Positions 10,734 to 23,599 of a stretch of 64,000 nucleotides of DNA are shown here, piece by piece (the stretch's first letter is position 1; each line of letters begins with the position of its first letter). This DNA comes from Sequoia sempervirens. Its lineage: Eukaryota > Streptophyta > Pinopsida > Cupressales > Cupressaceae. The stretch is from assembly GCA_007258455.2 (NCBI GenBank), contig VDFB02270651.1, positions 488,230,905-488,294,904 of the forward strand. The letters run 5' to 3'. The notes under the pieces are model-generated. The model did not search any database. It saw only the letters and a program-made list of their open reading frames with translations, and was not told the origin of the DNA. Position numbers and translations under genes: made by a program.

Positions 10734-12463
10734 ATGGAGGAACCTAGTACAAGGGACCCTATGTTTAGAGACACGAAGGCTCACCACAAAACCCTCCATG
10801 GAAGGCTCTGAAAAATAATGGGAAGGGTCTCAATAACCCTACAAATAAAAAATGGAACAATAGGGGTATGCTAAAAGGCACAAATGGGGTTATGTGAATA
10901 TGCGTCTAACCGAGCTAGTGGATTTTTGGAAATTCAAAAGGAAATTTTGGAGACCAAAACAACATGGAGATTCGACCTCAAAAGATAAGGTAAATCCTTT
11001 ATTTGAACATACCACAATGGTTTCTTTATTAGTAGATGGTAAAGCATGGAATGAATCTATTAGTCAAATCAAAGAAAAAGTGTTTTGCATGAAATGGGGT
11101 GGCCCCTAGCCAACTTTCAGTAGGGTTAGAAAGTGGTGTAATGACCATTGGGGATAAATAACCATTTTGAAAACACTACCCAATGGGTTATATATTGTTA
11201 ACTACCCAACTGCTTCAAATAAAGAATGGATTCTCAACAATGTCCCTTTTTTGATGGGGGAAAAGGGTTTTTTTATAAAAAAATGGTCACTGAACTTTAA
11301 CCCTAAAACAGATATTGTCTCAAAAGTTTTGATTTGGGTTTGATTGTACAACCTCCCCCATGAATACTAGGACTTAGAAACCCTAAAATTGATTGGTAAT
11401 AAATTAGGGACTTTTATTAAAGCTGATGAAGCCATTGCAAGCAATGACTACAATATGTATGCATGAATCTATATTCTTTGGAAAGGGATTCACCCTCTCC
11501 CAATAATGGTGGAACTAAAAATAGGAGAAGGAATTTGGAAGCAAAAGATTGAAGTAGAGGAGACAGTTGAAATGTGTACATCATGCAAAGGGGTAGGACA
11601 TTCTATTGGTGAATGTAGGTGGTTAGAAAAAGGGAAAGGGTTAGAACGAAATGTGTTAACAGACCTCTTGATCAAGGGGGCTACTTTCCAGGCTGAGGAT
11701 AGTAGTTTTATGGAGGTAATGTCAAGAAAATGGGACCAAACTAGTGAGAATGATTGGGGTTTGAGCAACTCAAAAATGACTCTTGGTCTGTGGATAGATT
11801 CATAGGTAGCAGAAAAGCCTAAATGAACTGAATGGGATGAAGTTGTGGATAATTCAAGGTCGATTACTATAGACTCAAAACTAGTCCCTATTTGGGTAAG
11901 TATGGAAGCTTCGCGAGAGAATTTTGAAAGTTTGGTGGAAATATCGATCACTTTGGGTGAGAATCACTTGACAATGTAGAAAGATGACCTTAAGGAGGAT
12001 GGACGTAAGGAAGTAATGAATGCCAATTTAGTTGGCCTTTTTGGAAAGGATAACATCGATTTTGGAAAGCAAATTGATATGGAAAATTCTAAAACATAGT
12101 TTGCAAATAATTAAGTCACTCCTTTGGTACACCCAGTAAATTTGGTACTGCTCCTAGATCCCACCCAAATAAATAGAGGGGAGAAAAACCATGTAAAGAG
12201 GGGGTGGAAAGTTTAGTTTTGTAAGAAGTTTCTCCTTGAGTTGAAAATCAAAAAATGGAGAACTATGAAGTTGAGGAGCCCCTTTTTAAAGACATACAAA
12301 TTTATCCAATTAGAAATCTAGAGAGCTCCATGGATGAAGCAAGAGAAGAGGAAAGTTTTTTCGAAGATCTAGAATTAGAATACCCTTTAGAGGAGGTAAG
12401 CAGTGGGGATGACCTGGGATTAAATGCAGAAGTTGGAATTTTAGGAAAAATATCCTTAGAGTA
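10734..12463 (+). pseudogene. LINE ORF1 (DUF4283 / zinc-knuckle RNA-binding protein) remnant
   Basis: The first plausible start is MEEPSTRDPMFRD. The DUF4283-like part reads FEHTTMVSLLVDGKAWNESI, LPNGLYIVNYPTASNKEWIL, a stop-broken LYNLPHEY, then LIGNKLGTFIKADEAI. A CCHC knuckle follows at about 11575-11620: C-TS-C-KGVG-H-SIGE-C. An acidic tail (EDLELEYPLEEV) ends at 12463. In plant L1 elements ORF1 binds the element RNA and acts in cis with ORF2. There are at least seven stops and one or more frameshifts. The spacing of the DUF4283 blocks and the intact knuckle make the assignment firm. Confidence 0.85.
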
Positions 12464-13360
12464 AACAATGGAAAAACAAAGAAGAATAAAGGTAGGTGAA
12501 AAGAAGAAATGAGTACCAAATTCAATCTGGGTAAAGCTGGAGATTGTAGGTAGTGTTGTGGGTATGTGCAGGATCATGATGGGCCAAAAAGTGGCAATAT
12601 GATGGGTATGTGGCTGATGAATTTTTTTACCCAAAATTGATGAAACGAAAATGGTTTTTAAAGGAGAATCTCAGCTTTCCACCAATATAAATTATACTTT
12701 ACTTTGAATTTAATAAGTAATTATTATTTATTTTCTATTTGAATTACAACTAAAGTCCTTATTGATAGGCTGATTGAAAAACATCTATAGCTTTCAAATA
12801 GTATCACATTTTTTGAATCCAAAACATGCATCACATTCTATGCTTTGTATACTATAGGATTAAAAAAATAAAAATTGAATTTCATGAAGTTTTTACCAAG
12901 TTAAGTTGGTTAGACATAATTTGTAATAAAAAATTAATAATTAATTATTTACTTGGAAAAAAATTACAAAAAAATATGCATCACATTGGGACATGAGTCA
13001 TCTACTTATATCTAAAATCTTATAAAAAATTATTATCATTTTATTGTGGTCAGACAAACACCTACTTATTTTTTCCCTGAAATTTAAATAGTACTACATT
13101 GAAATTTCAAATTTTCACCAAATAGTTTTATTTTTTCTTTAAACAAACCTAGTAGTTTAGAAACTAAATTCAATTTGCTACAGATTCTATTCTTACTTAT
13201 TTTTGAAATAATATAGATAACTTATTCGAATTTTTACCTCAAGTTGCCTAACTCTAATTTTTCTAAATTTTTTGCCACTTAAGGGTCTATTTTTTCCATG
13301 ATGATCCTGTACATACCCCTATAGGACAAAAAAAATTGAGATCGAGAAAAGGCAGGGGTA
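12464..13360. other. LINE inter-ORF region, no gene
   Basis: About 900 bp of AT-rich sequence between the ORF1 and ORF2 remnants. It holds several homopolymer runs (AAAAAAAT, TTTTTCTTTAAAC) and no protein-like reading frame. It is longer than the spacer usual for plant L1 elements, so a decayed insertion is possible. Confidence 0.5.
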
Positions 13361-16300
13361 ATGAAGGTCCTTTCATGGAATGTTAAGGGTAGGAATGCCC
13401 CTGACAAGATTCATTTGATCAAGAGATGCCTTGATCAAATAAGGTGAGACATAGTGTTGCTACAAAAATTGAAGCTAAGTGGGGTTGAAATTGAATTTTT
13501 CCAAAAGAGTTTTAGATCTTGAAAGTGTCTTATTGTGGAAGTTGTTGGGGCCTTAGGAGGTTTAGGGATTTCTTATAAAGAAGAGGTGGTGGAGTTACAG
13601 GTTCTTCATTCAGATACGTCATGGCAATGGGTAAATGTTAATTCTAAACAATTGCTCTCAAGCTTATTTCTAATAAATGTTTATGGTTTAATTAATATCA
13701 ATAATATTAGAAGGGTATGGGAAGCTATTTCAGAGATTTTGACAGCCAATAGTAAGAGACTCTTCCTTTTAAGTGGTGATTTCAATGCAATTTTAAGGTC
13801 ATCAAATAAAAGATGGGGCCTATGTTGGTTAAACCAAAAATAGAAAGATTTTAGTGATTTTGTTACTACAAATGGCCTCTTTGAAATTTGGTTTAAGTGT
13901 GGGGACTTCACCTAGACAAATAGGAGAGTTGGTTTTCTAAACATTTCTAAAAAATTATATAGATTTTTAATAGCAAGGAACTAGGCTAACTTTCAATGGA
14001 ATTTTCAAGTAGAAAACTTACCCATAATAGGTTTGGATCATTATCCAATTAGTGTGAGAATCCGAGAGGATGAAGTGCCTAAACGTTTCCCTTTTAAATT
14101 TGAAAAAATGTGGTTAAGGGAGGAAGGATTTTGTGAGTTATTTGTAGGTTGGTGGTCAAACGCACCACTAAGAAGGGGAAATAAAGCCTTCATTTCTTTC
14201 AAAAAATTGCAATATGTCAAGGAAAGATTGAAAAAATGGAATAGGGAAGTTTTTAAGAATATATTTATGAAAAAGTTTAGACTGGAAAAGGAGTTGGGGG
14301 AGCTTCATTCTAAAATTATTGAAGGTTGTCTATCTAAGGAAGATTTTCAATCAAAAAATGATTTAAAAAAATAGTATTCAAAATTTTTGGCAAGAGAAGA
14401 TATTTTTTGGTGACAAAAATCAAGGGAAACGTGGCTTAAGGAAGGTGATTGAAACATGAAGTTTTTTCATAATGTTGTAAAGGTCAGAAGGTCCAGTAAT
14501 AAATTTTTTTCAATTTAGGATAAGTATGGAAATAATCTTACAGGAAAGGAAGACATTTGCAAGGAAGGTGTATGTTTCTTTTCTGAAGCTTTCCAAGGAA
14601 GCCAAACAAATTTCAATCTAGAAAATGAAGTTATTCCTGTCATACTACTATGTGTTATAGAGGCTCAAAACACAATTCTCACAAAGGAAATTACTTTGGA
14701 AGAAGTCAAAACATCTCTTTTCAGTCTTGCTGGAGATAAAGCTCCTAGACCTAATGGATTTCCAACACTTTTTTTCCAAAAAATGTGGGATATTTTGGAA
14801 AAGGATCTTTGGGAGGTAGTGGAGGAGTCAAGAGTTGGTGGGTTTATGCTATAAGATTTCAATAACACCTTCATTGCTTTAGTCCCCAAAAAAGAGGAGG
14901 TGGTGTTTTTTATTGATTTTTGACCAATTTCCCTTTGTAAGATAGTGTATAAGGTTATTTTGAAGGTTACGGTGAATAGGCTTAAAGGAATTTTGGACTC
15001 TGTGATCTCACCTAAATAGAGTGGCTTCTCTCCAAATCAATTTATTTATGAAGGAATTATCATATCCCATGAAGTAATACACTCCATAAGAACAAATTGA
15101 ATGAAAAATGTGTTGGTGAAGTTAGATATTATGAAGGCATATGATGAGGTAAATAGAAGTTTCCTCCTAAAGGTGCTTAGGAGGTTTGGTTTTTCTAAGC
15201 CATGGGTCAATTGGGTGGAAAGTTGTATAAACACACCTTGATATTGGTGTTAATTAATGGCATCCTGCAAGGTTTTTTTGATTCAGAGAAGGGAATAAGA
15301 TAGGGAGATCCAATATCACCATTTCTATTCATCATAATGACATAAGCTTTGGGAAGGCTAATAATAAGAAAAAGGGTTGAAGGGTTTTGGAAGGGTGTTT
15401 TGGTTGCTGAGGGTGTAGAATCATTATCCCATTTATAGTTTTCTGATGACACACTACTAATGGGAGAAGCTTCTTTTAGGGAAGCCAGGGTGATGAAAGG
15501 TATTTTAGATAAGTATAGTAAAGCATTTGGACGATGCATCAATTGGAAAAAATTAGAAATCTTCTTTTTTAATAGTTGTTGTCAAAGGAAAAAGGAAATA
15601 TGCTCTATTTTGGGCATGGAGTTGGGATCACTTCCAAGTAGGTACTTGGGCATCCCCTTATTTGGGGGAGAAAGTATAGCAGCAATATGGAAGGATTTGG
15701 TAGAATTTTGTTTGAAACGTATGGATGGTTGGAAAAGTTGGTGGCTGACTTCAGCTGGTAGGATTCTGATGGTAAGGTCTGTTATCTCAACCATTCCAAT
15801 TTTCTCAATGATATGCCTTTAAATTCCAAAAAATATTATCAAGGTAATGGGGAAAAAAATAAGGAATTCTTTTTGGAATGGGACAAATGATCAAGATAAA
15901 ATTCCTCTTCTTTCTTAGGAAAATATTTGTAAGGTGAAAGAGAAAGGGGGTGTGAGTTTAAGAGATTGGAGTATCATGAATGAGGCTTTGGGATCGAAAT
16001 TGGTTTGGAATATTTACTCCCAACCTTCTTAGCTATGGGTGTGGGTCTTAAAGGAGAAGTATTTGGATTTGATGAATGGCAGCAAAATTTTTACCATGCA
16101 CAATCCTCCAAAAGGCTCAATAATTTGGAACTTCATGGTTTCTTGTTGTCAGGTAATAATTGATCACATTACATGGTAGATTGGTAATGGTGTGAAGAAG
16201 AAATTTTGGGAAGACTCGTGGCAAGGTTTTCTAGAGTTGAAAGACAATGGTGAAATGTAGGACCTAAGACGTTGGTTCATGCAACATTGGGGAGATAAAG

Positions 16301-16500
16301 TAAGCAATTACTTGGAGTTCAAAGGTGATGTGTTAAGTGGTGAATGGTGTTGGAAATCGCTCTAGGATGTTCAGTTATCTGATTGCCTGTGAAGGTTGAT
16401 GTAGGAGGTCTTTAAATATCAAAGGGTTTTGAGAACTAATAAGGAAGATAAGGTGGTTTGGTGTGGAGAAGTAGATGGAAAACCATTGATTTTTGGTTCC
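13361..16500 (+). pseudogene. LINE ORF2: endonuclease and reverse transcriptase remnant
   Basis: It starts MKVLSWNVKGRNAPDKI, the N-terminal signature of L1 APE endonucleases. The metal-binding glutamate box (usually LQETK) reads LQKLKL, so the catalytic Glu is lost. LSGDFNAIL and DHYPISVRI are the later endonuclease motifs. RT blocks: KAPRPNGFPTLFFQKMW, FNNTFIALVPKK, LVKLDIMKAYDEVNRSF, GDPISPFLF, and FSDDTLLMGEA for the catalytic F/Y-x-DD box. Then come RYLGIPLFGG, AGRILMVRSVIS, FWNG and GGVSLRDW, all typical of plant LINEs downstream of RT. About 25 stops are present. ORF2 makes the nick and primes reverse transcription on it; this copy cannot. Confidence 0.9.
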
Positions 16501-18419
16501 TGTGTGCTTCTCTAGCTCTTTTAGGGTTTTTCACCTAAAAGGAGAGAGATGGGGCCCAAAAATGCTAAGGGTTCATTAAATTTATGTTATGTATGATGTT
16601 CTCTAAGCTAAATGAAGTAATATAAATGAAAATAAATTATTTAAATGAATGAATATGAATGCAAAACTAAGATTTATGATATGTTTGAAAACACACTATG
16701 ATATGCAAACAATGAACTAAATGAAGATATAATGCAAACAAAAAGAAATAGGATCAAACAGAGTGCACTTGGGAAAGATTTGATGATTATGGAATGTTTT
16801 GAATGCTTACTAGAATTACTAAAATTTCACAGTGGGACTCATTCACCAAGGGTGGCGAATTAGTCCTGCTACTAGTGAAAAAGTGTTGGAAACTGGTTTC
16901 TAACTATCGAGATTTGGAAATTGAAAAAATTTAGATTTTTAGTCCTAAGGTGGGACTCATTCACCACTAGTGACGAATCGGTCCTCTCCCAGAATTCTAA
17001 AAAATCAGGAGACAACTCTACAATACTAGATCTAGAAATTTCTTATTGTCAAGTTATTGAAGTCAATTCTATAGGAAACAGACAAAAAACCTTCTCCAAG
17101 CTTGAAATATGAATGAGTTGAATTGAAACACCTAGTTGAATTGTAGACCAATTTTTCACACCAAAAATCTTGTTAAATTTGCATACCTAGTTCTACAAAC
17201 ACACATGCAATAGGGGAAAAATGGTTGAGGGTTAGCAAATAGAGCTTTGCCTTGGTCAAACCCCACTTTGGTAATCAAACCCTTAATGAAAAAATGAAAT
17301 GAAAGTGAATGATAAACTAATAAAATGAAAATACTATCAACTTACCAAACCCTTGATAATGCAAATCTGAAGTAATGTCAATGGATTCTCCAAAGTGCTT
17401 GAATAATGCTTGATAATATGGTGTAAGCTACTTGAATGAGTGAGATGTGTGGATGAATGCTTGAATGAGTGAGGAGATTGCAGGATATGTAAAGGAAATT
17501 TTAATTTTTTTTAATTTGGAGCCAAGGGGGACTCATTCTCCACCCATGGTGAATGGGACCCACCTAGGACCTGAAAAAAGAGTGTCAAGAATTATGTTGC
17601 ATTTAATGTTTTTTATCAGTCTTACATTCAAAAATACACTTAATTAAAGCATATGAGAGCATAAAGGTGTCAAATAAGTCATAAGAATGGGATAAATAGT
17701 AAAGTTGTGCCTAGAAAAGTGTGAAATCTTGTTGCAAGACTTTACAACACTTCAAAATAGGACTTGATGATGAGTAAAAAGGTGATTTTTAGGTAAATTG
17801 TAATGAATAGAGTTTAGAAGAATGCAGAAATGTCTTACAACACTTCACAACACCTTCACAAGATGTCGTTATTTGAATTTTGGTACCTTAATATGTAGGT
17901 TCAAGCCATGTTACATCATAAAATCATAGAAAAATAGATAAAACACCATGAAACAAGACCTAAAAGGCCATGAAAATGACACGGGGCCATTTTTCTATGG
18001 CACAAAAAGTATTCGTTAAAGCTAGGTTATCAATTTTTAGATGCAGAGGTTGACAATGAAAAGTGGCTGATAATTTTATGTTGGGGAAGGGAATGTTTTC
18101 CTAAACAAGGGGCATTTTCATGGGCTTGGAAATGTGTGGTTACTTGATTGTATGGTCTATAAAGGCCTAAATTACTTATTTGAATAGTATACTTGGGAAG
18201 TTCACTTCTTGGAAATTTTTTATGTTGATGGGACAATTATATAGATGTTGTTTAAGGTGATTTGAGAAGTATTTAAGTGAATATGTTCCTTACAATCATT
18301 TTTTTGGTGTTGATTCAAGAATTTATGAAGGAAAGTGAGTCCTAATTGAAAGGACAGTCAAGATTTGCTTTGAGTTTAGACAAATGAGATTGAGATAGTT
18401 GATTTTCCTCCTTTGTCTT
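16501..18419. other. Non-coding stretch with a repeated near-palindrome
   Basis: No gene is seen. A 35-40-bp motif around GGACTCATTCACCACTAGTG followed by ACGAATC recurs at 16832-16868, 16950-16988 and, more diverged, 17526-17570. Its core ATTCaCCACTAGTGaCGAAT is a near-palindrome. The stretch is AATGAA-rich. It may be a decayed insertion in the LINE 3' end: TG-like and CA-like ends exist at about 16501 and 18004, but no target duplication supports this. Confidence 0.4.
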
Positions 18420-18822
18420 GCATCATGTAATCAGGCATTAGCAAATGCTATTTTCTCAATTCAAAATCTTTTGGATGTAATCTGAATGTTTCTATAAGAC
18501 AGTGAGTTTTCCTTTGGGTAGTAAGCCTTTTGTATTTGAGCAGTGAGCTCAAGAAAGTGTGCATGAATGCATGTGCATTACCCATTTACAATTCTTTTAT
18601 ACTTTTAATAGGGTATAATCTTGTGGACTAACCTCTATCATGGTTTTTCCCCTTATAGGGTTTCCACAAAAAAAATCTTGGTGTTATGTGTGTTTTTTTT
18701 ATGCGGTGATGGTTTATGCTTTCATTTTTATTTATCAAATATGAGAATAAGTTTAATTTGTATAATTTATGTGAAAATGATTCACCCCCCACTCTTAGTT
18801 GTCTTCCCTTATGTTTCCAACA
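18420..18822 (+). repeat. 3' part of the copia 5' LTR
   Basis: From AATCAGGCATTAG to ...TTTCCAACA this aligns by eye with 23200-23599, including GGGTTTCCAC, GTGTTATGTGTG and TGATTCACCCCCC. The upstream (U3-like) part of the 3' LTR has no counterpart here. So this copy is either truncated or recombined. Confidence 0.75.
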
Positions 18823-18823
18823 A

Positions 18824-18840
18824 TTGGTATTAGAGAAAGC
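18824..18840 (+). promoter_or_regulatory. Primer binding site (initiator tRNA-Met type)
   Basis: TTGGTATTAGAGAAAGC lies one base after the 5' LTR end CCAACA. The canonical copia site is TTGGTATCAGAGC, so two positions have decayed. Confidence 0.8.
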
Positions 18841-18877
18841 ACCTTGGAAGAAGTTTTATAGCTTGAGGTGATCCAAG

Positions 18878-21800
18878 ATGGTGACATATAAGGATAGTTT
18901 GAGATTTGATGGAATGAATTATTCTCTATGGAATACTTGAATGAAGTGTCATCTGAGATGCATTGGTGAACCTTACTAGAACATTACAAAGAATAGGTAT
19001 ATCATCCCATAGAATGGTTCTTCTACTATAGGTGAGATTAAGGAACATGAGTACAATATCAGGGCTAAGGAAGCATTGATGAATGCCCTGACTGATTCTG
19101 AGATGAAAAATGTAATGGATCTGAAGACTACTTATGAGATCTAGAAAAAATTTGAAACTTTATATGAAGGTGATATCCATGTGAAAATTGCTAAGCTATA
19201 AAGTCTAAAAGGGAAATATGAAATGTTAAAAATGGGTGAAGATGAGAACATCACTTTTTTTATGCAGAGAGTGAATGAACTTGTGTGTAATATCAGAAGC
19301 GTTGGTGGAACATTGGAAGAATCAGATATTGTTACTAAAGTGCTCAGATCCCTGTCTGTTGCATACAAACACAAAGTTTGTACTAATGAGGTAATCTGGA
19401 CTATGACAAATGTAACCAGAGACATTTCAATTGGTAAGCTTGTTGCTTTTTAGTTAAGTGAGTTTGATGATTCTCTTCCTAAGACATAATCTACATTCAA
19501 AGCTACTATCTTCAGAAAAGATAAGTAGAGATATGATCCAGGAGAAATTTCTTCTAGAAAATTGTTCAAGTATGAGCAGGAAATGATATAGATTGAAGAA
19601 AAGAGAAAACTAGATGAGCTTGAAGCACTTATTGTCAAGAGGGTACCCAAAGGAGAAGGTAAGTATAAAGGGAAATTTCTGTTTAAATATTTTTCATGTA
19701 ATAAGATAGGTCATTTTTCCTCAAGGCATCCAAAAAGAGTTCCTAAGCCAAGACCTAACAAGCCTAGATTCCAAAGAAAGTGTTATTATGTTGCCGATGA
19801 AGGTGTGATAGATGATGAATCTGATAAAGCAAATGTAAGTGAGGATGAATGTGTATTTATTTCTATCAAGGAAAATGATCCAGTACCTACTGAATTTGCT
19901 AGTTGCATGAATGTGAAGAAAGCTCTAGCTTCCAGAGTTGAAGAAAAGGATGAATGGGTGATTGGAAATGGATGCTCTCATCACATGATAGGTGATAAAA
20001 TTAAATTTGTGGGCTTGGAAAAGTATGATGGTGGTGTTGCAATATTTGGTGATGACAAAGCTAGTGTATTCCATGGATGAGGATCCATTTCTCATGATGG
20101 TAAGAATAATATTGATGATGTTCTATATGTGGAAGGTTTGAAACATAATCTCTTAAGTGTTGGACAGATGGTTGACCAGGGATAAAATTTTCAATTCAAG
20201 GATGGAAACTATAGAATATTGGGGAGTTTTAGAAATGTGATTGCATCTAGTACAAAAACAAAAGGTAATATCTTTCACCTGAGTGTTTCTAGTAAAAGTT
20301 GTCTGATTTCTCAAGTTGATGAAAGTTAGTTGTGGCATAGGAGATTGTGTCATGTAAACTTTGAAAATATTATCAAGATAAGCTCTACTCAGGCAGTGAG
20401 AGATCTTCCTAAGTTGATAAAACCTACTAATACCATATGCAAGGAATGTTAGTCAGGGAAGCAAACTAGAGTTTCATTCCAGCGCAAACAAAATTGTTCA
20501 AATGAAGTGTTGGAGGTTGTGCATACTGACTTGTGTGGCCCTTCTAGAGTCATAAGTTTACAAGGAGACAAGTATTTCATGTTACTTATTGATGATTATT
20601 CTAGAAAGATGTGGGTTACTTTATTAAGGGAGAAATCTGAAGCTCTATAGAAATTCAAGATCTTTAAGGCTATGGTTGAGATAGAGACAGGTCTGAAGAT
20701 TAAATGTCTTAGATCAAATAGAGGTGGTTAATTCACTTCTAGTGATTTTAATTATTTTTATGAAGAGCATGGGATAAAGAGACAATTATCTTCCTTGCGG
20801 ACCCCTCAGCAAAATGGAGTTGTGGAAAGGAAGAACAAGACAATTCAAGAAGCTGCTAGGATAATGATGCTAGAAGGAAATATTTTGCATATCTACTGGA
20901 GAGAAGTTGTGAGTATTGTCATTTACACTCTCAATCAGGTACATGTCAAAGGTGATATCGATAAGACTCCTTATGAGCTATGGTTTGGTAGTAAGCCTAC
21001 TATTAGATACTTCAAAATATTTGGCAATAAATTCTATATCAAAAGAGATGAAGATATAGGAAATTTTGATGTCAAAAGTGATGAAGGAATTTTTCTTGGT
21101 TATTCCACTAAAATTAAAGCCTACTGGTGCTACAATAAGAGATTGAGGAAAGTAGTTGAAAGTGCTAATGTTAAGGCTGATGAAGACATAGTTAGACCAT
21201 CTAGAACCTATGGATATGATTTAGATGGTCAAAATGATAGTTTAGATAAAGGAAAGATAGTTCAAACTCAAAATAAAGTTCAGATCATTCCAATGAATTA
21301 GGAAAATCAAGAGGAAGGAACTATTTAAAGTGTAGAAGTGAGATCACAAGAGCCTAAAGTTCAAGAACATCCTAATACTCCAAGGTATGTAAGACTAAAT
21401 CATTCAAAAGATCAAATTATAGGTGATAAGAACAAAGTTGTTCAAACTAGGAGAAGAATTGCAAAAGAATATTGTTTTATCTCAAAGACAGAGCCTAATA
21501 GTGTCAATGAAGCATGCAAAGATGAAAATTGGGTGGAGGAAATGAAAGAAGAACTACTAAAAATTGAGAAGAATGATACATGGATTCTTGTTCCTAGACC
21601 TAAGGAAAAAAATGTAATTGGACCTAAATGGGTCTTTAGGAACAAACTGAATGAGCAAGGAGAAGTTGTTAGAAACAAAGCAAGACTAGTGTGTAAAGGA
21701 TATTCTTAGATGGAAGGAATCGACTTTGAAGAAACTTTTGCTCCTATTGCTAGGATTGAAGCTGTGAGACTATTTCTTGCTTATGTTGCTTACAAAAATC

Positions 21801-22040
21801 TCAAGGTTTATCAGATGGATGTCATGTCAGCATTTCTAAATGGTGAACTAGAAGAAGAAGTGTATATTGAGCAACCTGATGGATTTTAATTGACTGATTA
21901 GGAAGATATAGTTTTTTGATTGAAGAAAGCATTGTATGGACTTAAGCAAACCCCAAGAGCATGGTATGATAGATTGGGCAAGTATTTGTTGAAGCTTGGA
22001 TTTAAGGATACTTTTGAGTATCTCAGAGGGAAGGTAGGGG
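18878..22040 (+). pseudogene. Copia gag-pol remnant: gag, protease, integrase, partial RT
   Basis: The ATG at 18878 opens with MVTYKDSLRFDGMNYSLW, the usual Gag (UBN2) start. The zinc knuckle near 19690 has decayed (FSCNKIGHFSSRH lacks two ligands). The protease site reads WVIGNGCSHHMIGD, where the catalytic Asp of the normal D-S-G has become Gly. The pre-integrase HHCC box is LWHRRLCHVNF...CKEC. Integrase blocks are HTDLCGP, RSNRGG (Asp to Asn at the second catalytic site) and NGVVERKN. RT blocks are [33 protein letters not shown] and LKKALYGLKQ. After LGFKD the reading leaves the family, so YVDD and RNase H are deleted. About 20 stops. Confidence 0.9.
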
Positions 22041-22370
22041 TGATTACCCCTCCTAATCAGAATTATGCTGCATTGAATTGCATCAGTCTATGCATTTCAT
22101 AGTCATATCTTGTGATGGAGATTGATGTTGTGGTGGTTGTTACTCAGGGGGAGTAGTCAGATGTCTAGATATGTGGTTCAGAGCTTGTGTGGAAAAATAT
22201 AATGTGTACCTTTGTCATTGATGTCAAAGGGGGAGAAGAGTCATGTGAAAATTTGTGAAAAGAGTTAAGCAAAAAAGAGTCAAAATCTAAGGAGGATAAA
22301 GTGCTAAGAGAAAATTGTGTTGATGGTGTTCTTCACATCATGTGTTGCCATCAATTCCAAAGGGGGAGAT
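22041..22370 (+). other. Copia 3' untranslated region with two PPT-like runs
   Basis: GTCAAAGGGGGAGAAG at about 22226 and CCAAAGGGGGAGAT at 22358-22370 are two purine runs; the second abuts the LTR and is the PPT. The sequence joins directly to the truncated RT, which marks the deletion scar near 22030-22060. Confidence 0.7.
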
Positions 22371-23599
22371 TGTTGGATATTGCTGAAATGTGGTTGTCAT
22401 TGATGTCAACACTATTGGCATTAATTTCTTTAAGGCTGTATATGTCGAGAATATTGAGAAAATTTTAATAAAATAAGTTGTAGGTTGTCGGTGATGCAAA
22501 GAAGTTCAGTTTGGTGGCTAGCTTAGTGTATTGATGATAAGAAGTTGTGGATTAAAGGATTTATTGAAAAGTATATCTAGTTTATCCACATGAAGGTTTA
22601 GAGGTTCCCATGAAGATTTGATTGAGTTATGAGTATTTGTGTTCTGTTAGTTGTTTTGTTGTTTTAGTTGGTGTTCCTGAAAGAAGATGATGTGATTCTA
22701 GTAATTTGATTTATTTTGAATGCCTCTATGGTGATTCATGATGCTTGTGGATGTTTCCAGATCATGCTCTATCTATGTTGTGCATCTGCATTGATCGTTG
22801 TGCTCCCGATTGGAGATTTTATTTTAAGAGTTCATGTTTTTATGTTCATGGCCAACAGGGTGATTGTAGCGTGTTGTGGATCTTCAAGGCATAATTTTTC
22901 AAGGTGTTCCAAATTCAAGGATGTTTTTTGGGTCCTTACTATTTTTTGGTAGACATTGTTTGGTTTGCATTAATAAATTGATTTTTTATTTGGGCTGACA
23001 GTTTGTACATATTTTATATTTTATTGGGCTGACATGTAGTTGATGTTATTCTTGGTTGCAAATATATATGATCGATTGGTTATACCATTTGAAGGTAGTG
23101 GTGTGTGAGGTGTATGTGTGCTTTGTGCGAATAATTTTCTAATTTTTTGAAGGTAGAAGTAAAGTGTGAAGAAGAGTGAGCAAATTTTTTTTGCTTAACT
23201 AGAACTATAATTAGGCATTAGAAAATGTTATTTTCTCAGTACAAAATCTTCTGGACGCAATCCAAATGTTTCTATAAGATACTGAGTCTTCCTTTGGGAA
23301 GTAAGCCTTTTGTATTTGAGCAATGAGTTCTAGGCAGTGTGTCTGAATTCATGTGCATTCCCCATTTACAATTCTTTTATACTTTTAATAGGGTATAATC
23401 TTGTGGAATAACCTTCATTGTGGTTTTTCCCCTAACAGGGTTTCCACGAAAAAAATATTGGTGTTATGTGTGTTTTTTATGTGGTGATGGTTTATGCTTT
23501 CATGTTAATTTATCATATCTAATAATAAGTTTAATTTGTATAATTTATGTGACAACTGATTCACCCCCCTCTCAGTTATCTACCCTTGTATTGCCAACA
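22371..23599 (+). repeat. 3' LTR of the copia element (1,229 bp)
   Basis: It begins TGTTGGATATTGCTG directly after the PPT and ends TTGCCAACA. The last 400 bp match the 5' LTR. It contains GGGTTTCCAC near 23440, a block common to many plant copia LTRs. The open frame at 22716-22952 inside it is not protein-like. Confidence 0.85.

Larger units (their letters stand above)
10690..16500 (+). mobile_element. L1-type non-LTR retrotransposon (plant LINE), degenerate
   Basis: Two ORF remnants lie in the canonical order. ORF1 has a DUF4283-like domain and a CCHC knuckle; ORF2 has an APE endonuclease, an RT and a LINE-type C-terminal region. Both have many stops. The ends are approximate: the start is placed just before the first ORF1 methionine, and coding similarity fades at about 16500 with no poly-A tail seen. 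The 3' part of ORF2 is therefore lost, displaced or too decayed to read. Confidence 0.88.
18420..23599 (+). mobile_element. Ty1/copia retrotransposon (SIRE/Maximus-like), degenerate and internally truncated
   Basis: Two LTR-like regions sharing a 3' block of about 400 bp flank a PBS, a gag-protease-integrase-RT reading and a PPT (AAAGGGGGAGAT) before TGTTGG. Integrase lying before RT defines copia. The PPT wording and the tRNA-iMet-like PBS fit the SIRE/Maximus group. RT breaks off after the LYGLKQ block, and all RNase H is missing. The 5' LTR cannot be recognised upstream of about 18420. Confidence 0.85.

Noticed and set aside
16501..18004. Solo LTR inserted in the LINE (TG...CA ends)
   Set aside because: No matching 5-bp flanks (GTTCC against AAAAG), and the continuation of the LINE after 18004 could not be shown.
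18005..18300. Continuation of LINE ORF2 (ECFPKQGAFSW-like text)
   Set aside because: Only one short block resembles the LINE C-terminal region; the frame breaks at once, so I left it unassigned.
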